Below, in pieces: positions 16,697-24,473 of a DNA stretch of 64,000 nucleotides. The DNA is from JAXMAR01 sp046350295 (GTDB lineage: Bacteria > Planctomycetota > Planctomycetia > Gemmatales > Gemmataceae): assembly GCA_046350295.1 (NCBI GenBank), contig JAXMAR010000019.1, forward strand, positions 55,156 to 119,155, given 5' to 3'. Under the pieces are notes generated by a model. That model saw only the letters and a list, made by a program, of their open reading frames with translations. It was not told the DNA's origin and made no database searches. Both the position numbers and the translations under genes were made by a program. Numbering within the stretch: position 1 is the first letter of the stretch; each line of letters opens with the position of its first letter.

Positions 16697-16732
16697 TCGA
16701 CGCATCGACGCATCGACGCATCGACGCATCGA
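16697..16732. repeat. 4.5 copies of an 8-bp tandem repeat
   Basis: TCGACGCA repeats four and a half times without error. It sits about 85 bases upstream of the lpxD start, in the 286-base gap between lpxD and tRNA-Asn that otherwise shows no gene. Copy number could vary by slippage and alter promoter spacing. Confidence 0.9.
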
Positions 16733-16897
16733 GGTCGGTTTATCGGTTCCCTGTCCGTTAGTCCGCGAACCTGCGGCGTAACGGCCGCGTCCTTCGGTAA
16801 CAACGCTACGCGCGCAGAGCCGAGCGGTCCGGGGCAGGCCATTCACCCTTGCTCCCGCGCGGCGATGTCTTTATAAAGAAGAACGCCGAGCTTTCTT

Positions 16898-16969
16898 TCC
16901 CCGATAGCTCAATGGTAGAGCAACCGGCTGTTAACCGGTTTGTTGTAGGTTCGAGTCCTACTCGGGGAG
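16898..16969 (+). tRNA. tRNA-Asn (GTT)
   Basis: 72-base cloverleaf: acceptor TCCCCGA/TCGGGGA with G discriminator, D arm AGCTC..GAGC, anticodon loop CTGTTAA with GTT at 16930-16932, variable loop, and T arm with GGTTCGAGTCC. CCA is not encoded. A terminator follows at 17016. Confidence 0.95.
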
Positions 16970-17015
16970 CTTGCCTAATCGCCGCGAACAATCGCGTCAG
17001 ACAGGTTACCAGCAG

Positions 17016-17045
17016 ACGCCGAGAGTCACCGCTCGGCGTTTTGCG
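17016..17045 (+). terminator. Rho-independent terminator after tRNA-Asn
   Basis: Stem ACGCCGAG/CTCGGCGT (17016-17023 with 17032-17039) and a T-rich run TTTTGCGTTTT follow the tRNA by about 46 bases. Confidence 0.65.
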
Positions 17046-17101
17046 TTTTCCGCCTTTCCTGCGAGGCACTTGCGCCAATCCAGTCCTCCACGCCGCGTTC
17101 T

Positions 17102-18407
17102 CTAGATGGCCATTTTACAAGTCTCTGAGCAGTGGCGATACGGGCGGGGTGGGTAGAGGAATCGCTCGAAACGTTGGGGACGGGGGCCGAACCATGCCCG
17201 ACCGCGACGTTGCTGTCGGCGTGTTTGGCTGAAGGGCGTGGCGCGAACCAATGGCTGCCCCGTGTAGGTCCAGCGGTAGGGGTGGGCGCGGTGGACGTTA
17301 TGGTCGTCCAGGTACGCGCTCAGGCGGATGACAAATTCCTCGGCCGAGGCGAAGTCGCCGCGTTTCAAGAAGCGCCGGGCCAAGGTGCCGAACCACAGTT
17401 CGACCTGATTGAGCCAGGAGCCGTGCTTGGGCGTGAAGTGAAAGACGTGCTTGTGCTCGGGATTGGTCAGGAAAGCACGCCGTTGGCCGCCGACACGCAG
17501 GTCTTTCTTGTGGAAGGGCAGGCCGTTCAATCGGGCCATGAGTCGGCAAACGTCGAGACTCCAATGAGTGTTCAAGTTGTCGAGCACCCAATGGTAACGT
17601 TGCTGGTCAGGGAACTGCGCGGCGACATGGCCCAAGTGGGCGGCGAAATCGCCGCTAGTGCGTGTCACGCCCAGATCCCACACGACGTTGCCGGTGGGCA
17701 CGATGAACGAGGCGATCAAGCAGCGTGCGCCGTGGCGGACGTACTCGTGTTCGCGTTTTTCGGGTTTGCCCGGTTGCATCGGAATCGTGGGATACTTGCG
17801 CTGGAGGATTTGCATGCCCGTCTTTTCATCCGTGCAGATGACCAACTCGCCGTGCTGATGCAGCGCGGGAGCTTGGACATACAACCGGCAAATGTCTTGC
17901 GCTTTGCTGTCGAAGTCGGGATCGTGGCTGTTGAGCCAGTAGACGCTGCGATGCGGCTTGAGGTCGGCCTCGTTCAAGATGCGCCAGATGGTGGAGCGCC
18001 GCATGGCTTCGTCGGTATGCCGATTGACCAAGACGGCGGCGAGGTCGTCGAGGCTCCATTGACTGGCCACGCAGTCATGCTCGTTGGTTTTGCTCGTGGC
18101 CAGCGTGATGACTTCCAGTTGCTCGTCGGGGGGAAAAGCTCCGTGGGCGACCGGAACGCGGAGCATCTTGAAGACCAGCTAGAGCGTGCTGAAGATAACG
18201 CCCGCGCCAAAGAACGACGGTGTTACGACAGCAACCAAACTCGTTGGCAACCTGCAAATTGGACGGCCGATCCGGAGCCGCCAACCGCAAGATCAGCCGG
18301 CACCGGAAGGCCAGAGCCTGCGGCGTGGAATGGGCGCGGGTCAAAGCCCGCAAGCGCGCTTGCGCCTCAAGGTCCAGAACAATCGCCGGAGCGTATGGAT
18401 TTGGCAT
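17102..18407 (-). pseudogene. IS630 transposase, frameshifted
   Basis: The N-terminal helix-turn-helix part reads from about 18407 (MPNPYAPAIVLDLEAQARL) to GLQDAPRSGRPRSFSP; the catalytic DDE part continues in another frame from FPPDEQLEVITLATS to the end. The catalytic residues are visible: Asp in ICTDEKTGMQ, Asp in WVLDNLNTHW, Glu in WLNQVELWF. The switch lies in a TTTTCCCCCC run at about 18130. With five C instead of six the protein reads continuously as SFSPDEQLEV, as in relatives. So either a one-base insertion has inactivated it, or slippage at the run restores the protein, or the base is a sequence error. The TAG stop overlaps the left terminal repeat. Confidence 0.85.
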
Positions 18408-18513
18408 GCGACGTCCCTGCCGCAAGAGTGGGGCGGTTTGCCAGCTTGACGCAAACGCCCCATCCTGTCCAGGCCAATTGCAGCTGCTCAGCGAGTTGAG
18501 AAACGGTCATCTA
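17103..18513 (-). mobile_element. IS630-family insertion sequence
   Basis: A complete element flanked by TA dinucleotides at 17103-17104 and 18512-18513, the duplication expected of IS630/Tc1-mariner elements. Imperfect ~28-bp terminal inverted repeats: left 17105-17132 starts GATGGCCATTTTAC and right 18484-18511, read inward, starts GATGACCGTTTCTC; both end CTGAGCAG. One transposase gene fills the element. It lies between tRNA-Asn and the altered 3' end of the cation exchanger gene. Confidence 0.9.
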
Positions 18514-19682
18514 GTTCGACAGAGACCAATCGGGCTTCGAGAGGAACCTTGAAAATCCCTCTCGGACGCCGAAATCTCGGTCCAAAACTCTCTGAATCTC
18601 TCGTTACCCCCCCTCTCTGAGTTACCGGCCCGGTCCCTCTCGGACCCCATCCAGTGCGTTTCGCCGTCCTGCGCGATGAAGACCGTCACCAGGGTCGCGA
18701 TCACGACCGCGATCAGCTCCATCGCCGAAAAGTGCAGGTCGAGCGTGTGCGGGAAGGCAAGGCTGGCGAACACCAGCACCGGCGCCACGAACAACGCCAC
18801 CTGGATGCTGCTGCCGATCGCGATCGTGATCGCCAGGTCCATCTTGTTCTTCACCGCCATCATGACGGCGGTCGAATGTTCGGCCGCGTTGCCGATGACG
18901 GCCACGACGATGACGCCGATGAAGACGTCGTTCATGCCGAGCGAATGCGCCGCCGCCTCGACGCTGTGGACGAGAAGCTCGCTCATGTAGGCCACACCGG
19001 CGGTCGCGGCGAGCAGGACGATGAAGGCAGTCCGTTTGCTCCAGCCTTTGCCTGAGTCCGGCTCGTCACATTCCGGCCCGGCGAAAAGGTGCTGATGCGT
19101 CCGCAGGGTGAAGATCAGGCTGAGAACATAAACAACGGCAAGGATGACCGCGATCTCCTCGCTCAACATCTCCAGCTCGCCCGAGCGCAGCGGGTTGATG
19201 CCCTGCGCCCGAGCGAAGAAGTAATGAACCGACGGAAAAATCAGGCCGATGGACGCGAGAAAGAGAAGCGTGGCGCCGAGCCCCGCCGCCGTGCGGTTGA
19301 ACGTCTGCTTCTGGTAGCGAAATCCGCCGGCCACGACGGCGGCCCCGAGGACAAGGAGGACATTGCCGATGATCGAGCCGGTGATTGAGGCCTTGACCAG
19401 CTCGGTCTTGCCGGCCCCGAGCGCGATGAGGGCGATGATCAATTCGGCCGCGTTGCCGAAGGTGGCGTTGAGCAGCCCGCCGATGGCCGGCCCAAGGCTG
19501 TCGGCCAGGTCTTCGGTCGCCCGCCCCATGAGCCCGGCCAGGGGGATGATGGCAAGGCAGGAAGCGACGAAAACCCAGACGCCGGGAACGCCGAGGAAGT
19601 TGAGCGTCACCGCCACGGGAAGGGCGGCCAGAAGCCAAGAGAGGGGGCTCATGGCGAAGCCGTCGCCTTTTTTGTTGTCCAT
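18507..19682 (-). CDS. Ca2+/H+ antiporter (CAX family), altered C-terminus
   Basis: 391 residues from the ATG at 19682; an ATG at 19652 (MSPLSWLLAALP) is also possible. Both alpha-repeat signatures of the cation exchanger are present, FGNAAELIIALIAL and IGNAAEHSTAVMMA, with about ten hydrophobic helices, so the transport core is complete. It exchanges Ca2+ (or another divalent ion) for protons. Normal relatives continue after AQDGETHWM with a last membrane helix. Here the frame instead reads a charged tail (GSERDRAGNSERGGNERF) and stops at a TGA supplied by the right end of the IS630 element. The last helix is therefore missing. Confidence 0.85.
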   Translation of the reverse strand: MDNKKGDGFAMSPLSWLLAALPVAVTLNFLGVPGVWVFVASCLAIIPLAGLMGRATEDLADSLGPAIGGLLNATFGNAAELIIALIALGAGKTELVKASITGSIIGNVLLVLGAAVVAGGFRYQKQTFNRTAAGLGATLLFLASIGLIFPSVHYFFARAQGINPLRSGELEMLSEEIAVILAVVYVLSLIFTLRTHQHLFAGPECDEPDSGKGWSKRTAFIVLLAATAGVAYMSELLVHSVEAAAHSLGMNDVFIGVIVVAVIGNAAEHSTAVMMAVKNKMDLAITIAIGSSIQVALFVAPVLVFASLAFPHTLDLHFSAMELIAVVIATLVTVFIAQDGETHWMGSERDRAGNSERGGNERFREFWTEISASERDFQGSSRSPIGLCRTR

Positions 19683-19716
19683 GGTGTTTTCCGCCGGGGC
19701 ATCGTTGCTCTGGCCA

Positions 19717-19797
19717 AGAGGCTGTTTCAAAACTGGGACGCGACTCTTTGTCTTTTTGGGGTTTTAGGAGTCGCGTCCCAGTTTTGAAACAGCCTCT
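19717..19797. repeat. perfect 30-bp inverted repeat, MITE-like
   Basis: The arm 19717-19746 (starting AGAGGCTGTTTCAAAACTGG) is the exact reverse complement of 19768-19797, around a 21-base T/G-rich centre. The outer ends resemble IS termini (GAGGCTGTTTCAAA). It lies between the exchanger gene and the divergent dehydrogenase gene, without coding capacity. A decayed relative is at 23103-23155. It could be a non-autonomous element or solo IS remnant; as RNA it would form a very stable hairpin. Confidence 0.9.
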
Positions 19798-19916
19798 AAT
19801 CTAATTCTCCTTTTGATAAAGACCCTGTAAGGAAATGCCAAGCGCCTTTGCGGCGTGGCGCGGCGGAATAGAACAGTTCAATCCCGAATGAAAACGGTCA
19901 ACCCTCCGAGGCGTCC

Positions 19917-20945
19917 ATGCGAGCGCGGCAAGCTGCAATCGTCGAGCCATTCAAGGTCGAAGTTCGCGAGGTCGACCTGCCCGATCCGGCGCCGGACCAG
20001 GTCCTCGTCAAGACGGAGGTAAGCGCCGTCAGTCCGGGTACTGAACTCGCGGTCTACACCGGCACGCATCAGTGGCTCAAGGACCCCAAGCTGCCGGACT
20101 GGAAGTTCCCCTTCCGCTCCGGCTATAGCGCCGCGGGGACGGTCGTCGCGGTCGGCGCCCGCGTGAGCGGCTGTGCGCCGGGGGACCGCGTCAGCTTTCC
20201 GGGCAACCACGCCTCGGCGGAACTGCTGACGATCGGCCACGAGCGTGGCCGACTGTGGAAACTGCCCCACAATCTTGATTTCGAGAAGGCGGCGCTGGCG
20301 TGCGTCTTGCGTTACGGCTTGGGCGTCTCCATCCGCGCCGGTATCACGCTGGGCCGATCGGCGGCGGTGCTCGGGTTAGGGATGATCGGCCAATCGGCGC
20401 TGCGTTGCCTGATCGCGGCCGGCGCCCATCCGGTCGTCGGCATCGATTCGGTGGAAATGCGGCGTAAGGCGGCGCTGCGGGCAGGGGCAAGCGCCGTCAT
20501 CGATCCGGGCGCGGGCGACGTCAAGACGGCGCTGCACGAGGCGCTGGGCGCGAAGGGCGCCGAGATCGTCGGTGACGCGACCGGCGTTCCCGACGCCATA
20601 CCGGTCGCGATGTCTCTTGCCTGCGATGGCGGCCAGGTCGTCGTCGTCGGCAGCCCGCGCGGCAAAGCCAAGGAGGTCAACTTCTACGACGACCTGCACC
20701 GCCGCTACATCGAGGTCACCGGCGCCCACGGCAACATGCTGTTCGAGCCGGCCCACACGCGCCTCGCCGGCGCCTGGGACATCAACAAGGCGCAGCACTG
20801 GTTGCTCGCCACCCTCGCCTCCGGTCGCCTCAATCTCGAGGGCCTCGTCACCCACCGCATCCGACCGGAAGAACTGGGCACGGCCTATGAAGGGTTGCTT
20901 AAGAAAAAGGAAGAATACCTGGCGGCCGTCGTGCGCTGGACGTAA
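19917..20945 (+). CDS. zinc-type alcohol dehydrogenase-like (MDR) oxidoreductase
   Basis: 342 residues. Medium-chain dehydrogenase/reductase layout: GroES-like N-terminal half (VLVKTEVSAVSPGTELAVYTG, GYSAAGTVVAVGARV, GDRVSFPGNHAS) and Rossmann half with AAVLGLGMIGQSALRCLIAAGAHPVVGID as nucleotide-binding loop. The catalytic-zinc Cys of classical ADH is replaced in SAVSPGTE and the structural four-Cys zinc lobe is absent, so it belongs to the subgroup of threonine/sorbitol-dehydrogenase-like or BchC-like enzymes with altered zinc use. NAD(P)H-linked oxidation of a sugar or alcohol is likely; substrate unknown. Monocistronic. Confidence 0.85.
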   Translation: MRARQAAIVEPFKVEVREVDLPDPAPDQVLVKTEVSAVSPGTELAVYTGTHQWLKDPKLPDWKFPFRSGYSAAGTVVAVGARVSGCAPGDRVSFPGNHASAELLTIGHERGRLWKLPHNLDFEKAALACVLRYGLGVSIRAGITLGRSAAVLGLGMIGQSALRCLIAAGAHPVVGIDSVEMRRKAALRAGASAVIDPGAGDVKTALHEALGAKGAEIVGDATGVPDAIPVAMSLACDGGQVVVVGSPRGKAKEVNFYDDLHRRYIEVTGAHGNMLFEPAHTRLAGAWDINKAQHWLLATLASGRLNLEGLVTHRIRPEELGTAYEGLLKKKEEYLAAVVRWT

Positions 20946-21140
20946 CGAAATCGCCTTCTCTTTTTTTTGAGGGTTTTCTTTTTTGACTTGGCATGGAATA
21001 ATTGATTACGATCCCCTCATGGATAGTCGGTGAAGAAGGCGCCCGACCCTTTCTTCGCCACCCGGCTTCACCAGACGCTCGCAGGGCTTCTCGAATCGCG
21101 TCGTCCCAGCGTTCCTGGCATCGAAAGCGGCAGGGGTCTT

Positions 21141-21587
21141 ATGACACAACCCGCGCGTGTACACGCCCCCCAGTCCTCTCCCTCGGAACCTTCACGCGAG
21201 CGGCACTTTCACCGCGTGACCGACATCAATCCCGTCATCGGCGAAATCATCGCTCTCATGAGCGCCGCCGACTACTCCGAGAAAGACCAGTTTGCCGTCC
21301 GCCTCTCGCTCGAGGAGGCGATGGTCAACGCCGTCAAGCACGGCAACGGCGAGGACCCGCGAAAGAAAGTCGTCATCTCCTTCCAGGTCAGCCCCGACCT
21401 CTGCACCATCCGCATCGAGGACGAGGGCCCCGGCTTCCGTCCGGAAGGCATTCCCGATCCGCTGGCGCCCGAGAACCTCGAACGCCCCGGCGGCCGCGGC
21501 GTTTTCCTCATGCGCCATTACATGACGACCGTGCACTTCAACGAGCGCGGCAACTGCGTGATGCTTGCGAAGAAGAAGAGCAAGTAG
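21141..21587 (+). CDS. anti-sigma regulatory factor, RsbW-like ATPase
   Basis: 148 residues from the ATG at 21141 (MTQPARVHAPQ); a GTG at 21030 would add 37 residues of low-conservation leader. GHKL-fold motifs: N box LSLEEAMVNAVKHGN, G1 box IEDEGPGFRPEG, and G2-type GGRGVFLMRHYM, then VMLAKKK. This is the HATPase_c_2 family of serine kinases that bind and inhibit sigma factors or phosphorylate STAS antagonists. No sigma or STAS partner is adjacent. The gene stands alone between a dehydrogenase and a convergent lipoprotein gene. Confidence 0.85.
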   Translation: MTQPARVHAPQSSPSEPSRERHFHRVTDINPVIGEIIALMSAADYSEKDQFAVRLSLEEAMVNAVKHGNGEDPRKKVVISFQVSPDLCTIRIEDEGPGFRPEGIPDPLAPENLERPGGRGVFLMRHYMTTVHFNERGNCVMLAKKKSK

Positions 21588-21665
21588 TTCGAAAATGCGG
21601 AAGTCAGAAGTCAGAAATGTTGGAAGGCGAGCCGGGTGGCGTAAGCCCCCGGAGGTCGGGCGCGA

Positions 21666-22613
21666 TTACGGCGCCAGTTTCCGCGCCGCATCCCAGAGGG
21701 CGCCGCTCTCGCGCAAGCCCAGTCTTCCGGCCCGAACACGCGCCACGTCTTCCGGCTGCTCTTCCGCGATGCGGTAATAGAGATACCAGAGCGCTCCCGC
21801 CGTCGAGCCGTCCCGATCGTAGACGAACAGCGGCTGGTTTCCCTCGTCCTTTACGAGGCGGATGAACTCGTCGACCGTTTCCTTGCTCAGCGTGGTCGCG
21901 TTCACATCGAGCGCCACGTAACGCAGGCCGCGCTTCTCCACCTGCTTGCGGTCAGCGCTGTCGGTCTCCTCGGTGTCGCGGACGTGGATGACCGCGCGGT
22001 AGCCGTTGGCGGCCAGCCAGTCGAGGCCTTCATCGAGCGACGGCCGCAGCCCGCTCGACGCCTTGTCGGTCGCCGCGGCGAAGCGTGCGATGCCGACCGG
22101 CAGCCCGCCCGTTTTCCTCGTGTCGGGCTTGTCGTCCGCCTTGGGCTCGGCGCGCGGCGTTTCGTCCACTTCGGGTGGGAAGAGCAGCACACGGCTCACC
22201 GGACCCTTGGGAGGTTCGCGCGTCTCCGCCGGCGTCCAGCGATACTCGACGCGCTCGGGCCCTGGAGGCGCGAGGGAGGCGCCGGGGCCGGGAACCGCCG
22301 GCACGGGGGCCGGCGGCAAGCTCGGGATGGTCGTAGCGCCGGGCGGCGGCGCCGGCGGCGGCATAACGCTCGCTCCCGGCGCGGGCGTCACGACGGCGCC
22401 CGGTGGCGGCGTCAACACGGCGCCGGGCGGCAGCGAGAAGGCGCCGCTTGGCGGTGGCGCCACGCGCGACGGCGGCGGCGGCACGACGGGAACAGCGGGG
22501 GGGCCGGGCGGACAAGGCGGCGGACACGGAGCGGGCCGGCGCTGACAGGGATGGCAGCCGGTGGCCAGGATCAGCAGGCCGATCGGCAGCCAGGTTCTCA
22601 TGTTGCTCAGCAT
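21666..22613 (-). CDS. Pro-rich lipoprotein with degenerate tyrosine-phosphatase-like domain
   Basis: 315 residues from the ATG at 22613, with GGAGGG upstream. Signal and lipobox: LPIGLLILATGC, lipid Cys about residue 20. Residues ~22-125 are a Pro/Gly/Ala-rich linker with PPPGA-type repeats. The C-terminal ~140 residues look like a dual-specificity/BLH-type phosphatase fold (LDEGLDWLAANGYRAVIHVRD, KRGLRYVALDVNATTLSKETVDEF, then a P-loop-like FVYDRDGSTAGALWYLYY). The catalytic HCxxGxxR loop is replaced by YDRDGSTAG: Cys and Arg are both missing. I infer a surface-anchored pseudophosphatase, perhaps a binding module. Confidence 0.7.
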   Translation of the reverse strand: MLSNMRTWLPIGLLILATGCHPCQRRPAPCPPPCPPGPPAVPVVPPPPSRVAPPPSGAFSLPPGAVLTPPPGAVVTPAPGASVMPPPAPPPGATTIPSLPPAPVPAVPGPGASLAPPGPERVEYRWTPAETREPPKGPVSRVLLFPPEVDETPRAEPKADDKPDTRKTGGLPVGIARFAAATDKASSGLRPSLDEGLDWLAANGYRAVIHVRDTEETDSADRKQVEKRGLRYVALDVNATTLSKETVDEFIRLVKDEGNQPLFVYDRDGSTAGALWYLYYRIAEEQPEDVARVRAGRLGLRESGALWDAARKLAP

Positions 22614-22889
22614 GGCAAGCCCTCCAGTAGGGAGGTAGCGCGTACGACAATGAGCGTGCGCGTCCCTCCGCCTGTTTCGATTCTAAGGGCGGATTGCAAT
22701 GCAAGCCCAGACGCCAACGGCCCGGATTGCCGAAATACCACGTCAAAATAGGCTCGGTTTGCGGGTCGCACGAGATATGCAGGCGCTGGGCCGGCCGGCG
22801 GCCGTGGCGAGAGGGGGATTTTGCTGAAGCCGGCGAAGGGCCACGCGCTTTCCGGCGAACCGCGGGCCCCGCTACAATGTCTCCCAACC

Positions 22890-22976
22890 GGAGGGGTGGC
22901 AGAGCGGCCGATTGCACCGGTCTTGAAAACCGGAGACGGCGCAAGTCGTCCGAGGGTTCGAATCCCTCCCCCTCCG
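22890..22976 (+). tRNA. tRNA-Ser (TGA)
   Basis: 87-base class II tRNA: acceptor GGAGGGG/CCCCTCC with G discriminator, D arm GCAGAGCGGCCGATTGC, anticodon stem CCGGT/ACCGG with loop CTTGAAA (anticodon TGA at 22924-22926), long variable arm GAGACGGCGCAAGTCGTC, and T arm GAGGGTTCGAATCCCTC. An accessory patch starts just 3' of it. Confidence 0.96.
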
Positions 22977-23392
22977 CCTCTTTCAGTCTTCAAGGACAGC
23001 AGCGCACGGTTCGGCCCTGGCGGACCACTGGCTGCGGGAAATCCGGCACGTGAGGGATTACAGCGCCACTGCAATATGCCGCCGCATCTGTGTCGCTGCT
23101 TTTCTCAAATCGTGGACGCGACTTTGTGTCGTGTCGCCGATTTGAAACAGCCTCTCAGCCGCCTTGGGTGGCCGGCTTGCCTAGCGGCTCAAATCCACCG
23201 TATGCGGCCGTAGCTCGCGGTTGCCGGCTTCCCGCATCGGCCTCGATCACGAGCCTAATGGACAGGATCGGGGAAAGCAATCGCGGGCAAATTGGGGGGG
23301 CAGACGTCTCTCGTCTCCTGGTACCATTAGCCAGGAATGGGCCAGTCCTTCGGCGGCGAGGCAGGAGCCGGGTGTGAAGATTATACCGGGCG
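22977..23392. other. 416-base non-coding patch downstream of tRNA-Ser with element remnants
   Basis: No convincing gene. It holds a decayed relative of the 19717-19797 inverted repeat (about 23103-23155). At 23186-23231 there is a stretch closely matching 25586-25632, the 3' end of the G8-protein gene; on the minus strand it reads GNRELRPHTVDLS versus GNRELRPHAVGLR. This looks like a small integration and rearrangement zone at a tRNA gene. Confidence 0.6.
23103..23155. repeat. decayed inverted-repeat element
   Basis: TCAAATCGTGGACGCGAC and GTCGTGTCGCCGATTTGA form an imperfect inverted repeat, and the right side ends ATTTGAAACAGCCTCT like the right arm of the perfect repeat at 19768-19797. 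The outer left end is lost. Confidence 0.6.
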
Positions 23393-23770
23393 ATGATTCT
23401 CGACGCCGACGGATTGCCGCAACTCGGCCGGTCAGCCCGACAGCTTGGGGTTCGCACCCTTGATTGCTTGCCGCATAATGATGTCAAGGCGGCGACCCTG
23501 GACGACACGGTGAATCCCGGCGAGGGGATGTCTGCGGCGCCGAATGACCCGGCCTACCTGGGGAAGAACCGCCGGCCGCCCCAGCTTAACGGCGGTACGG
23601 GGAAGGACCCGGTTTGGGAGATCGACACGGACTTGCTCGGGGCCAAACTCGAATATGTTCAAGACAAGCCGACACATGGCGTTGTCGGCCCCAGCGAGCC
23701 GATGACCCTGGCCGAGTTCGAGCAAGCCCTCGCGGGGACGCGGGCGCTGTGGGTGCGCGTGATCGGCTGA
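23393..23770 (+). CDS. orphan C-terminal tip of a polymorphic toxin (putative)
   Basis: 125 residues. The start ILDADGLPQLGRSARQLGVR resembles the pre-toxin segment found just before the variable tip in RHS/polymorphic toxins. The rest (PGEGMSAAP, KNRRPPQLNGGTGKDPVWEID, THGVVGPSEPMTLAEFEQAL, TRALWVRV) resembles a toxin tip I recall with pattern RxPpxlGGTGKDPvw, then Hg-P-MtLeeyqxAL, then TRxxW; I cannot name its activity. It is followed by a small gene with its own ribosome site, as in toxin-immunity pairs. A detached tip of this kind typically arises by recombination. Confidence 0.5.
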   Translation: MILDADGLPQLGRSARQLGVRTLDCLPHNDVKAATLDDTVNPGEGMSAAPNDPAYLGKNRRPPQLNGGTGKDPVWEIDTDLLGAKLEYVQDKPTHGVVGPSEPMTLAEFEQALAGTRALWVRVIG

Positions 23771-23790
23771 CCTCGCGGAGGATAATTGTA

Positions 23791-24129
23791 ATGGCGACAC
23801 CTTTTCAGCGAGTTCAAGACGCCTGGGCGACCGGGGATCCTCTTGCACTGCATCACGAAGTCGAACAACTAGCGGCCGAAGGGCATCCACGGCAGACCCT
23901 CGAAGATGCCCTGGAGGCTTTGTTGCTCGCGGTTCGTGCGGCGGGCGCTAGCGACGACACCGAAGAGATCATCAACGGCGTTTGGGACCGCCTCACGGGC
24001 TGGTGCCACGCGGATCGGCAAATAGAGACGCGTCCGAGCGAGAAGAACGGAGCGGGGCTCGGCGCTCCCGTTGATGGCAAAGTTCCCGATACCTTGCCCA
24101 CTTCCGGCACGCAACAACTCGCGCCATGA
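23791..24129 (+). CDS. small hypothetical protein, possible immunity partner
   Basis: 112 residues starting MATPFQRVQDAWATGDPLAL after GGAGGATA. Predicted all-helical for ~85 residues (EVEQLAAEGHPRQTLEDALEALLLAVRA, DTEEIINGVWDRLTGWC) with a polar tail. It lies 20 bases after the toxin-tip gene and its stop overlaps the ATG of the xisI-like gene (ATGA), so all three are probably one transcript. Immunity role is inferred only from position and size. Confidence 0.55.
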   Translation: MATPFQRVQDAWATGDPLALHHEVEQLAAEGHPRQTLEDALEALLLAVRAAGASDDTEEIINGVWDRLTGWCHADRQIETRPSEKNGAGLGAPVDGKVPDTLPTSGTQQLAP

Positions 24130-24473
24130 CAACAGTGACACAATACCGCGAGATTATCGAGCAAACGCTGCGCTCCGCTGCGGACACCCCGCCTTCGACA
24201 GGGAACGTCGAATACCAGCTCGTCTTCGACCGGGACCGGGAGCACTACCTTCTGATTTCGGTCGGCTGGGGAAATCAATGTCGGCTCTACGGGACGATCG
24301 CGCACGTCGACATCATCGGCGAGGAGGTTTGGATTCAGCAAGACGGGACCGAGGAGGGCCTCGCGTTCACGCTGCGCGAGAACGGCATCTGCGGACCACA
24401 TCGTTCTCGGTTACCGCATCCTGGAGGTACGGAAGCATACGGGGTATGCGGTGGCTTGATGCCACCCTTATAG
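24126..24473 (+). pseudogene. xisI: XisI-family protein gene, frameshifted near 3' end
   Basis: The frame from ATG 24126 gives the XisI pattern: TTVTQYREIIEQTL, VEYQLVFDRDREHYLLISVGW, GTIAHVDIIGEEVWIQQDGTE. After ENGIC the frame goes wrong. Dropping one G at about 24394 restores DHIVLGYRILEVRKHTGYAVA and a stop at 24457-24459, as in the family. XisI is one of the fdxN-element excision controlling factors first described in cyanobacteria, normally paired with XisH; no xisH is adjacent. Either a recent one-base insertion or a sequence error. Confidence 0.75.

Noticed and set aside
17132..18499. 455-codon plus-strand frame across the IS element
   Set aside because: Shadow of the transposase; the DDE residues and terminal repeats define the minus strand.
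23393..23770. Assignment of the toxin tip to the Tse2 ADP-ribosylating family
   Set aside because: Some resemblance in memory, but I cannot identify the defining residues; left as a generic polymorphic-toxin tip.
24126..24473. xisI-type gene as evidence for an active fdxN-like excision element
   Set aside because: No xisH, no recombinase and no matching direct repeats seen around it; the gene itself is frameshifted.
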